A stretch of DNA of 5,081 bases, from NCBI GenBank assembly GCA_003505715.1, contig DNXU01000402.1, positions 1 through 5,081 of the forward strand. The letters are read 5' to 3'. The translations under genes and the position numbers were made by a program. Positions 1 to 5,060 of the stretch are shown one piece after another (position 1 is the stretch's first letter; each line of letters starts with the position of its first letter). Below the pieces are notes generated by a model that ran no database searches, was not told where the DNA came from, and worked only from the letters and a program-made list of their open reading frames with translations. Origin of the DNA: Cyanobacteria bacterium UBA8803. Its GTDB lineage: Bacteria; Cyanobacteriota; Cyanobacteriia; Cyanobacteriales; Coleofasciculaceae.

Positions 1-105
1 TCGGCAGCAGCAATTAGGCAAGCGGTGATTGATGATGTACGGCAGCATATTGGCGAGCAAAAGGTCTGCGATGATATCACATTACTGGTACTTAAACAGA
101 AGTAA
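1..105 (+). CDS. PP2C/SpoIIE-type (RsbU-like) protein phosphatase, C-terminal end only
   Basis: The window opens inside this gene; frame 1 is open to the TAA at 103-105 and gives 34 residues. The tail contains DDITLLVLK, the typical last strand of PP2C/SpoIIE-family phosphatases, where the second Asp of the DD pair is a metal ligand. The preceding helix (AIRQAVIDDVRQHIG) also fits an RsbU end. Such enzymes remove phosphate from Ser/Thr of STAS-domain anti-anti-sigma proteins. Two genes downstream on the same strand encode a kinase-like and a STAS protein, which supports a partner-switch phosphatase. N-terminal sensor domains, if any, lie outside the window. The family call rests on a short tail, so it is good but not certain. 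Confidence 0.75.
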   Translation, partial: SAAAIRQAVIDDVRQHIGEQKVCDDITLLVLKQK

Positions 106-113
106 ATAGCTGC

Positions 114-143
114 CTAATCTCCACACCACTAATCTGTTACAAT
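114..143 (+). promoter_or_regulatory. Candidate extended -10 promoter with a direct repeat upstream
   Basis: In the 92-base gap before the SiaB-like gene there is TGtTACAAT at 135-143, an extended -10 with 5 of 6 matches to TATAAT. The heptamer CTAATCT occurs at 114-120 and again at 129-135, 15 bases apart, the second copy overlapping the TG; this could be an operator pair. No good -35 is visible. A competing -10 is TATAAA at 173-178, with a poor -35 (TTGCGT, 148-153) at 19-base spacing. Either would let the two downstream genes be made apart from the phosphatase gene. This is a sequence match only. Confidence 0.28.
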
Positions 144-197
144 CGGATTGCGTTTAACAATAAGTTCTTACCTATAAAATTTACAACCTTCAAGCTA

Positions 198-782
198 ATG
201 AATATGAGTCAAATTTGGGGAGACTTCAGAGAAGATATACTTGCCAAGCACCAGCTTTTTAGTTTTGAATTTTATATAGATACAATTCCCCCTGAGCGTC
301 GGAAGCAAACTAGATATTTAATTGTGGCATTTATTACAGATTATCTGGCTAACTTATTTCCAACTAGCGAAGAAGACATCCATTCTTTTGAAAAGCACCT
401 AACCCTCAAAAGTGCGGCGACTTACTTAACCAATGAATTGTTAGAAAACTCGATCAAGTTCCATCATGGACTAGTTAATTTTCCCATTACTTTTGCAGGC
501 TATCTACTAGATAAATGCTTGATATTCGCTACTACTAACTCTGCTCAAGAAAAAAGCCTAGAGAAACTTAATATTTTTCTTAACGAGCTAATTAACTCAG
601 ATATAGATGAATTATATTTCCGTCAATTAGAAAAAGGTGCTGAGGAGAAAAGTGATGAGTCGGGATTAGGTCTCCTCAGCATGATTAATGATTATAGTGC
701 CAAGTTAGGCTGGAAAATTGAGACAGTAAACCAAGACCCTCAAATTACCACGGTTACGACAATGGTACAGCTAGCAATCTAG
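198..782 (+). CDS. SiaB/slr1658-like GHKL-fold regulator (DUF6272 type), probable kinase of a STAS partner
   Basis: This 194-residue soluble protein is similar in make-up to cyanobacterial slr1658-type regulators and to SiaB-type (DUF6272) kinases. The N-box of the GHKL ATP-binding fold is visible at residues 79-87 (NELLENSIK). A glycine-rich lid, SGLGLLSMINDY, lies at 155-166. The usual DxGxG box is not evident; the strand LIFATTNSA (108-116) stands in its place, which as I recall is usual for this subfamily. Expected role: phosphorylate, or bind and sequester, the STAS protein encoded 54 bases downstream, against the phosphatase encoded upstream. There is no signal peptide or membrane segment. 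Two starts are possible, ATG 198 and ATG 204; neither has a clear Shine-Dalgarno, and ATG 204 (MSQIWGDF) resembles the family start as I remember it. Kinase versus anti-sigma activity cannot be settled from sequence. Confidence 0.8.
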   Translation: MNMSQIWGDFREDILAKHQLFSFEFYIDTIPPERRKQTRYLIVAFITDYLANLFPTSEEDIHSFEKHLTLKSAATYLTNELLENSIKFHHGLVNFPITFAGYLLDKCLIFATTNSAQEKSLEKLNIFLNELINSDIDELYFRQLEKGAEEKSDESGLGLLSMINDYSAKLGWKIETVNQDPQITTVTTMVQLAI

Positions 783-794
783 ACGATCTAGATT
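776..794 (+). repeat. Intercistronic perfect hairpin over a stop codon
   Basis: AATCTAGA (776-783) and TCTAGATT (787-794) are perfectly complementary, 8 bp, with loop CGA. The TAG stop of the SiaB-like gene (780-782) lies in the left arm. No T-run follows, so this is not a standard terminator. It may slow 3' decay or tune the ratio of the two proteins. Confidence 0.5.
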
Positions 795-820
795 ATTTAG
801 ACAGATTCAGGATAGTGGGA

Positions 821-826
821 AAGGAG
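821..826 (+). promoter_or_regulatory. Shine-Dalgarno that fixes the STAS gene start at ATG 837
   Basis: AAGGAG at 821-826 sits 10 bases before ATG 837. The longer in-frame reading from TTG 828 would leave only one base of spacing, so it is unlikely. Confidence 0.7.
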
Positions 827-836
827 CTTGCCAAGC

Positions 837-1181
837 ATGGAAATTCAGACGGATGACTATAGAGTGTGGTATGAACCAGCAACAGCAACGGTCTATTTTA
901 AGGGTTTACTGCGGGAAAGCGTAATCGCTGACTATAAACCCATAGAGCAATTACTTGAGCAAGTGATGGCTCAGGAGTTACCGACAATAACCATCAATAT
1001 ACAACCGCTAGAATTTCTTAACAGTTCCGGCCTGAGTGTGTTGTCTAGGTTTGTCATTGGCCTACGCAAGCAGAAAACCACTCAGCTCATAGTTAAAGGA
1101 TCTAAGATAATGGTATGGCAAGGTAAGCTTTTAGATAATTGGCAGCGGTTGATGCCGGGATTAACATTTAATTTAGATTAA
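837..1181 (+). CDS. slr1659-like STAS-domain regulator (anti-anti-sigma type)
   Basis: This 114-residue protein starts MEIQTDDYRVWYEP, which I recognise as the typical opening of slr1659-type cyanobacterial regulators. The STAS core motif LEFLNSSGLSVLSRFV is at 58-73. Ser64, in NSSG, aligns with the phospho-accepting serine of SpoIIAA-type anti-anti-sigma factors (DSSG). Residues 83-87 (QLIVK) look like the next strand, followed by a conserved-looking tail WQGKLL...LMPGL (94-108). Expected role: a cytoplasmic phospho-switch protein modified by the SiaB-like neighbour and restored by the upstream phosphatase, binding its target in one state. The gene lies 54 bases behind the SiaB-like gene, so the two are probably co-transcribed. 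The target is not shown by the sequence; a sigma-factor regulator or a nucleotide cyclase are both possible. Confidence 0.8.
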   Translation: MEIQTDDYRVWYEPATATVYFKGLLRESVIADYKPIEQLLEQVMAQELPTITINIQPLEFLNSSGLSVLSRFVIGLRKQKTTQLIVKGSKIMVWQGKLLDNWQRLMPGLTFNLD

Positions 1182-1251
1182 AAACTTACTGTAAAAGCTT
1201 TGTTCCCTTCTGTATAGCAGTCTCCTTACTGGTGCTGGGATGCACTAGGTA

Positions 1252-1371
1252 TATGCACCACTGGAACGATTGTCTCTTTATTACCAGTCTTCATCTGAAC
1301 TTGATATGAAGCGTTGTTCTACTTACAACTCCGCTTCTATCCGTTCGGATTCAACATCAAGTTGGTGCATA
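1252..1371. repeat. Multi-branched inverted-repeat element (MITE-like or structured RNA)
   Basis: The outer arms TATGCACCA (1252-1260) and TGGTGCATA (1363-1371) pair perfectly over 9 bp. Inside, AACTTGAT (1298-1305) pairs with ATCAAGTT (1356-1363), 8 bp sharing one base with the outer arm. Within that lies a 10-bp hairpin (GAAGC 1308-1312 with GCTTC 1333-1337, and GTTGT 1313-1317 with ACAAC 1325-1329, with a 3-base bulge). A second small hairpin is ATCC-GTTC-GGAT (1339-1350). A weaker 5-bp pairing, ACTGG/CCAGT (1260-1264, 1284-1288), may close the left part. The element is bounded by TA at both ends, as expected for insertion of an IS630/mariner-type MITE into a TA target. A folded RNA is the alternative. 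Confidence 0.5.
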
Positions 1372-1416
1372 AGTTAAGCTGGTGCTCTGTGTGACAGTTA
1401 CGTAAGTTCTGATTCC

Positions 1417-1444
1417 TTCTGCCGTCTGCCTTCTGCCATCTGCC
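1417..1444 (+). repeat. Heptamer tandem repeat (STRR-type), four units
   Basis: Four tandem copies of NTCTGCC (first base t, g, t, a) run from 1417 to 1444. Short tandem heptamers of this kind are frequent between genes of filamentous cyanobacteria. Confidence 0.85.
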
Positions 1445-1490
1445 TTACCCCCACCCAAAAAAGGGGTAGTTAACCCGGATTTGGTATAAG

Positions 1491-1634
1491 CTAAGGCGTA
1501 ACCCGGTTCTTCCTGGTAGGTTTTCCCTTGAGAATAGCTATTTCCACATCACGCAAATACCTTCCAAATTTGGCAAACATCCTTCTATTAGCAATAGCCA
1601 CCTTTAGGAAAGTTCTCAATAAAAAAGTATCCAA
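1491..1634 (-). pseudogene. Unidentified small minus-strand reading frame, probable gene remnant
   Basis: The minus strand is open from just after a stop at 1652-1650 down to TAG at 1493-1491. From TTG 1634 it would encode 47 residues; the only in-frame ATG is at 1580. The product contains RTFLKVAIANRRMFAKFG followed by RYLRDVEIAILKGK, with a basic tail PTRKNRVTP, so it is basic with regular hydrophobic spacing and looks like real protein rather than random translation. I do not recognise the family. No Shine-Dalgarno is seen. The reading frames just upstream on that strand are closed by stops, which suggests the 3' end of a decayed gene. A genuine small protein is the alternative. Confidence 0.3.
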
Positions 1635-1815
1635 CTGTAGGGGGTACTCTCAACTGGGATGTAGTAGCGCTAGCCGACAGCATAACTAGACTTGCTCTGA
1701 TTGAACCCCAAATACATCAACAGTGGGTCCTATTTAGCTCCCAATGAGAAAAATCAGTTAACTTTATGTTTATAACCATAGTCTGCGCTTAACTATATCA
1801 CTCTGAAAAGGACTA

Positions 1816-3861
1816 ATGCCCAGACCTATCTTGAAAAGAGATGTAGAGCGACGGAAACACAAGCGTACTTGGATTACTGATATCACTGCCAGTAAACAAG
1901 CCAAAGATACCCTGCGCCAGAGTGAAGAACGCTGGCAACTTGCTCTACGCGCTACCGGGGATGACATATTTGACTGGAATCTAGTCACAGGGGAAGAATT
2001 TGCTTCTGCTCGCATATTAGAAATACTAGGCTATGCCGAAGGGGAACTTACCTCTAACTGCGAGACTTGGAGTTCCCTGGTGCATCCAGAAGATCTTGAT
2101 GGTATTTTAGTAGCAGTGCAAGCTCATCTAGAGGGGAAAGCACCCCTATACCAGGCTGAGTATCGTCTGCGCTGCAAAGATGGCAGCTATAAGTGGATTT
2201 TGGCACGGGGACAAGCCCAATGGGACAAAAACGGCAAGCCAGTGAGGCTAGTGGGCGTTAAGCAGGATATCAGCGATCGCAAACAAGCTGAAGAAGAAAT
2301 TCAACTGTTGTTGACAATCTCTGAAGCAATTAACACTGCACCGGATTTTGATACTGCCTTGGTAGTTGCCTTGGAGAAGATGTGCGAAACTACCAATTGG
2401 ATTTATGGCGAAATTTGGATTCCTAGGACTGATGAAACTCTAGCGTGCAGTCCCCGTTGGTATTGTCAGCGCCAGCAACTTGAGCCAAGTGCGATGAGAG
2501 CAATTGAACATTTCCGAGAATACAGCGAACTACTCAATTTTTATCCGGGTGAAGAGATTCCCGGACAAGTTTGGTCAACTCGGAAATCTCAGGTTATCGC
2601 CGATCTTAGTGAAATACCGGATTTGCTGGATAGATTGAAAATGGTAACAGATTGCGGCTTAAAAGCTGGATTTGGCATACCAATTATTGGAGTAGGCAAC
2701 AGGGATGAGGAAACAGAAGAACAGAATAGTTGTTTGCTGAGTTCTCACTCCCCAGTTTTAGCAGTGCTAGTGTTTTTCACCCGTTCCACCCGTCCAGAGG
2801 ATCGGCGGTTAATTCAATTAGTGAATGTTGTAGCTGAGCAATTGGGCACAGTACTGCAACAGAAGAAAGGGCAAGCAGAAATGAAAGCACTGTTTGCCGC
2901 CATGACAGATAGGATCGTAGTCAGAGATGTTTCGGGCAGGTGTCTTAACGTTATCGCCACCAATACAAAAAATCTCTGCACGCCACTAGCCACCACGATC
3001 GGCAGCAAACTCCATCAAGAACTGCCACCCCAACAAGCCGATCTGATTCTTGACGGTATTCTCAAGGCTGTATCTACCCAGAAAACTGTCTCGATTGAGT
3101 ATTGTATACAAAGTGGTTCACAAGAGGTTTGGTTGGCAGAAACAATTTCTCCCCTTTCCCAAGAAACAGCCATTCTAGTAGCACGAGATATTAGCGATCG
3201 CAAGCAAGCTGAAACAGCACTCCGTCTAGAAAAACAAAAGTCAGAACAGTTATTGCTCAATATTTTACCAGCGCCCATTGCCTACCAACTCAAACATCAC
3301 CAACAAGCGATTGCCGAACAATTCAATCAAGTAACGATTATGTTTGCCGATATTGTCGGGTTTACACCTCTATCGGCTCGCTTAAAACCCATTGAACTAC
3401 TCAACTTACTTAATAGAATTTTTTCGGCTTTTGATGAGTTAGTAGAGGATCTGGGATTAGAAAAAATTAAGACGATTGGCGATGCCTACATGGTAGCGGC
3501 GGGATTGCCCATTCCTAGAGCCGATCATGCGGAGGCGATCGCCCAAATGGCTCTAGCAATGCAAGCTGCCATTAAGCGCTTTCAAGCTGAACTTAAGGAG
3601 AATATCCAAATCCGCATTGGTATCAATACAGGAGCTGCTGTGGCTGGAGTAATTGGCACCAAAAAATTTAGCTATGACTTATGGGGAGATGCGGTTAATA
3701 TCGCATCGCGGATGGAATCTTGTGGTGAAGCAGGCAGGATACAAGTCACAGCAACTACCTATGAGATACTTAAGGATAAATATCTGTTTGAAAGGCGCGG
3801 GAATATCCAAGTGAGGGGCAGAGGAGAGATGGAAACCTATTGGCTCGTTGGCTGCCAATAG
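1816..3861 (+). CDS. Multi-sensor class III adenylate cyclase (PAS-GAF-PAS-CYC)
   Basis: This 681-residue, apparently cytoplasmic enzyme should make cAMP from ATP. Residues 37-157 are a PAS/PAC domain ending DISDRKQAE, about 163-350 a GAF domain (GLKAGFGIPI, VLAVLVFF), about 355-465 a second, less typical PAS, again ending DISDRKQAE. Residues 466-495 are a signalling helix with LNILPAPIAYQLK, and 503-681 the cyclase. Metal ligands are Asp512 (FADIVGFT) and Asp556 (TIGDAYMV). Adenine-selecting Lys552 and Asp621 (SYDLWGD) point to adenylate rather than guanylate cyclase, and Asn628/Arg632 (NIASR) complete the site. An in-frame TGA at 1804-1806 makes ATG 1816 the first usable start; AAGGA at 1808-1812 is only 3 bases away. 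The N-terminus (WITDITASKQAKDTLRQ) reads like the end of a lost PAS/PAC unit. The GAF domain has an extra acidic stretch (295-312). Confidence 0.92.
   Translation: MPRPILKRDVERRKHKRTWITDITASKQAKDTLRQSEERWQLALRATGDDIFDWNLVTGEEFASARILEILGYAEGELTSNCETWSSLVHPEDLDGILVAVQAHLEGKAPLYQAEYRLRCKDGSYKWILARGQAQWDKNGKPVRLVGVKQDISDRKQAEEEIQLLLTISEAINTAPDFDTALVVALEKMCETTNWIYGEIWIPRTDETLACSPRWYCQRQQLEPSAMRAIEHFREYSELLNFYPGEEIPGQVWSTRKSQVIADLSEIPDLLDRLKMVTDCGLKAGFGIPIIGVGNRDEETEEQNSCLLSSHSPVLAVLVFFTRSTRPEDRRLIQLVNVVAEQLGTVLQQKKGQAEMKALFAAMTDRIVVRDVSGRCLNVIATNTKNLCTPLATTIGSKLHQELPPQQADLILDGILKAVSTQKTVSIEYCIQSGSQEVWLAETISPLSQETAILVARDISDRKQAETALRLEKQKSEQLLLNILPAPIAYQLKHHQQAIAEQFNQVTIMFADIVGFTPLSARLKPIELLNLLNRIFSAFDELVEDLGLEKIKTIGDAYMVAAGLPIPRADHAEAIAQMALAMQAAIKRFQAELKENIQIRIGINTGAAVAGVIGTKKFSYDLWGDAVNIASRMESCGEAGRIQVTATTYEILKDKYLFERRGNIQVRGRGEMETYWLVGCQ
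2266..2292 (+). repeat. PAC-end repeat, copy 1 (HIP1-containing)
   Basis: These 27 bases encode DISDRKQAE at the end of the first PAS unit and contain HIP1 at 2273-2280. They match 3187-3213 at 25 of 27 positions. Confidence 0.75.
3187..3213 (+). repeat. PAC-end repeat, copy 2 (HIP1-containing)
   Basis: This is the second copy of the 27-base segment, encoding DISDRKQAE at the end of the second PAS unit, with HIP1 at 3194-3201. Both differences from copy 1 are synonymous third-position changes. Confidence 0.75.
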
Positions 3862-3887
3862 TTCAGCTCATCTTTAGCCTCATCAGT

Positions 3888-4388
3888 TCACTCAAATTCG
3901 GAACTCCTGCCTGCTGCTGTTTCGATGAATTTCTTAATGTTCTCAAGACAAATCTTTTGAGCTTCTTGAAAGGGGGGCTTGAGAACTGTCCTAAAAATCA
4001 GAAAGGCCAACATATTTCGCATCTCAAAATTAAAGTGCCAGGTGATTCTGGTGCCAGAATCTATAGCCTCATATAACCATTTCCCTGAAGCAGAACGCAC
4101 TAACCAGGTAAAAGGAGGCTTAAATCCTTTGATGAGTTGGTATTCTTGGATGTGAGGTCGTTTGAGCGTAACGATGGCTTCTTCAATCTCGGAGCCATCG
4201 CTATTTTTCACTATTCTGGTACTGCCTTGGCGAAGGGTTAAGCCGTCTGTAGTTCTGGCACTAACAATGGCAGGAATGGATTTGTATCCGATGAAAAACT
4301 TCGGTAGGTTCTGGCAATCAATCGCACAATCAAATACTTTTTCTGGTGCTGCCTTAATTATGATTTGTACCTGAGTTTTGAGATTCAT
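3888..4388 (-). CDS. SRPBCC (START/polyketide-cyclase-like) family protein
   Basis: This 166-residue protein has the layout of the SRPBCC helix-grip fold. It begins with a strand and helix, VQIIIKAAPEKVFDCAIDC (7-25), the usual start in which the APEKVF segment opens the first helix. Central strands follow (SARTTDGLTLRQGSTRIV, IEEAIVTLKRP, GTRITWHFNFEM). A long C-terminal helix lies at about 130-158 (MLAFLIFRTVLKPPFQEAQKICLENIKKFIE). Members bind hydrophobic ligands or act on lipids and polyketides, but the ligand cannot be named here. No signal peptide is seen. The gene is convergent with the cyclase gene, 26 bases between stops, with no clear terminator in the gap. The call is to superfamily only. 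Confidence 0.8.
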   Translation of the reverse strand: MNLKTQVQIIIKAAPEKVFDCAIDCQNLPKFFIGYKSIPAIVSARTTDGLTLRQGSTRIVKNSDGSEIEEAIVTLKRPHIQEYQLIKGFKPPFTWLVRSASGKWLYEAIDSGTRITWHFNFEMRNMLAFLIFRTVLKPPFQEAQKICLENIKKFIETAAGRSSEFE

Positions 4389-4396
4389 TGTGCCCT

Positions 4397-4402
4397 CCTC
4401 CT
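4397..4402 (-). promoter_or_regulatory. Strong Shine-Dalgarno of the SRPBCC gene
   Basis: On the minus strand AGGAGG (4402-4397), followed by a further AGGG-like purine stretch, lies 8 bases before ATG 4388. It is the strongest ribosome site in the window and supports this start. Confidence 0.8.
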
Positions 4403-4480
4403 AAGACTAACTCTAAGAGTACATCAGGAGCCTCCCAAGCTCACAACTAAGCATTTGGGCAGCCCTCATCCAGTCACCCC

Positions 4481-4500
4481 TTCTCCCAACTTTGGGAGAA
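4481..4500. repeat. TTCTCCCAA/TTGGGAGAA palindrome of the common cyanobacterial type
   Basis: TTCTCCCAA (4481-4489) and TTGGGAGAA (4492-4500) are perfect inverted arms with two bases between them; in practice a 7-bp stem with a 6-base loop. Palindromes built on CTCCCAA/TTGGGAG are widely dispersed between cyanobacterial genes. No T-run follows directly, so I do not call it a terminator. Confidence 0.7.
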
Positions 4501-4571
4501 GAGCGTATCTTCACTAGCCTAAGTGCAACCTCAAAGGTGTTTTTGGGCTTTTTTAAGAGTGCGATCGCTTA

Positions 4572-4649
4572 TCCTGACAATCAGGAGCAATCCCCTCATT
4601 GAAGCCTCTGTTCCCCAGCAGTGAGCTACAATAGCTCTGAACCCCTCAT
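4572..4649. repeat. Two related hairpin units: 6-bp stem, CAA loop, then CCCCTCAT
   Basis: Unit A is TCCTGA-CAA-TCAGGA (4572-4586), then 5 bases, then CCCCTCAT (4592-4599). Unit B is GAGCTA-CAA-TAGCTC (4623-4637), then 4 bases, then CCCCTCAT (4642-4649). Loop and trailing octamer are the same while the stems differ in sequence but stay fully paired. The period is about 50 bases. On the minus strand the order is ATGAGGGG followed by the hairpin with a TTG loop. Function unknown. Confidence 0.5.
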
Positions 4650-4735
4650 GATTGAGTTTAATTTTATAGGATGCGTTCTTTTTGTTGCATAACCGGAACG
4701 GTAAAGCATCCAGCCTAAAGAAGGCTTAATCCAAG

Positions 4736-4912
4736 TCATCCTGTGTAAGCTAAAGCCTTTGCCAAAGTTGCCCAGATGTCAGGCTGTTTAGGCAGTGGAT
4801 GGTTTAAAGGTTCGCAAACGACGATACCTTCACGGTCGGAGTTGGCCAAGATTTGTCGTTGTCTAATCTGAAAATAGGGAGAAAGACTTTTGGAGAGGGA
4901 GGAGAAGCATTT
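4736..4912 (-). pseudogene. Unidentified minus-strand coding remnant
   Basis: The minus strand is open from just after a stop at 4915-4913 down to TGA 4738-4736, 58 codons. It has no ATG; TTG 4849 would give 37 residues. The translation includes QRQILANSDREGIVVCEP followed by LNHPLPKQPDIWATLAKALA, which has the composition of real protein. I do not recognise the family. An overlapping frame begins ATG 4910 (MLLLPLQKSFSLFSD, then a stop), so a single frameshift could once have joined the two. No ribosome site is visible. I read it as the 3' remnant of a decayed gene. Confidence 0.35.
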
Positions 4913-4954
4913 TCATCAGGACAGTTGTGGGCTATTCCCCATGGAATCTAACTT

Positions 4955-4971
4955 GTAGTACTTGATACTAC
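4955..4971. promoter_or_regulatory. NtcA-like palindrome (two overlapping GTA-N8-TAC)
   Basis: GTAGTA (4955-4960) and TACTAC (4966-4971) are inverted arms around CTTGA. They give GTA-N8-TAC twice, at 4955-4968 and 4958-4971, the consensus of the cyanobacterial nitrogen regulator NtcA. TACAAA at 4990-4995, 21 bases on, could be a weak -10 for a + strand transcript leaving the window. One such match is expected by chance in about 4 kb, so support is weak. Confidence 0.25.
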
Positions 4972-5060
4972 TAAAAATTACGTAAATAATACAAACATTG
5001 TCAAGAGAGTGGCAGCAGTCTTGTTAGTCACGAGCAAATGGGTGCGATCGCTAATACAAG

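Larger units (their letters stand above)
1182..1815. other. 634-base intergenic region with repeats and gene debris
   Basis: No intact gene of clear family is visible here. In order it holds a structured 120-base inverted-repeat element (1252-1371), a heptamer repeat (1417-1444), a short C-rich/G-rich inverted repeat (TACCCC 1446-1451, GGGGTA 1463-1468), a direct repeat TAACCCGG (1471-1478 and 1499-1506) and a minus-strand reading frame that looks like a coding remnant (1491-1649). No GC-rich hairpin with a T-run follows the STAS gene. No convincing -35/-10 pair was found before the cyclase gene. Confidence 0.7.

Noticed and set aside
828..836. A TTG start at 828 for the STAS gene, adding three residues
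   Set aside because: The Shine-Dalgarno AAGGAG ends one base before it; ATG 837 has workable spacing and gives the family-like N-terminus.
1389..1395. GTGTGAC resembling the 5' end of a group II intron
   Set aside because: No domain V-like hairpin, intron-encoded reverse transcriptase or 3' end was found.
1389..1405. Possible cAMP-receptor (CRP/SYCRP1) site beginning TGTGA at 1390
   Set aside because: The second half-site TCACA is absent; the matching positions read CGTAA.
1770..2015. Minus-strand open frame across the cyclase start
   Set aside because: It is antisense to the PAS domain, has no family resemblance or ribosome site, and overlaps clearly coding DNA. The same holds for the antisense frames at 2814-3278.
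3848..3858. TTGGC/GCCAA inverted repeat at the end of the cyclase gene as a terminator
   Set aside because: The arms are one base apart, too close to fold as a hairpin, and no T-run follows.
3840..4374. Plus-strand open frames across the SRPBCC gene (3840-4076 and 4162-4374)
   Set aside because: They are antisense to a well-supported gene with a strong ribosome site and show no protein-like pattern.
4572..4649. CRISPR-like array
   Set aside because: Only two units, with stems that differ in sequence and no constant repeat longer than 8 bases.
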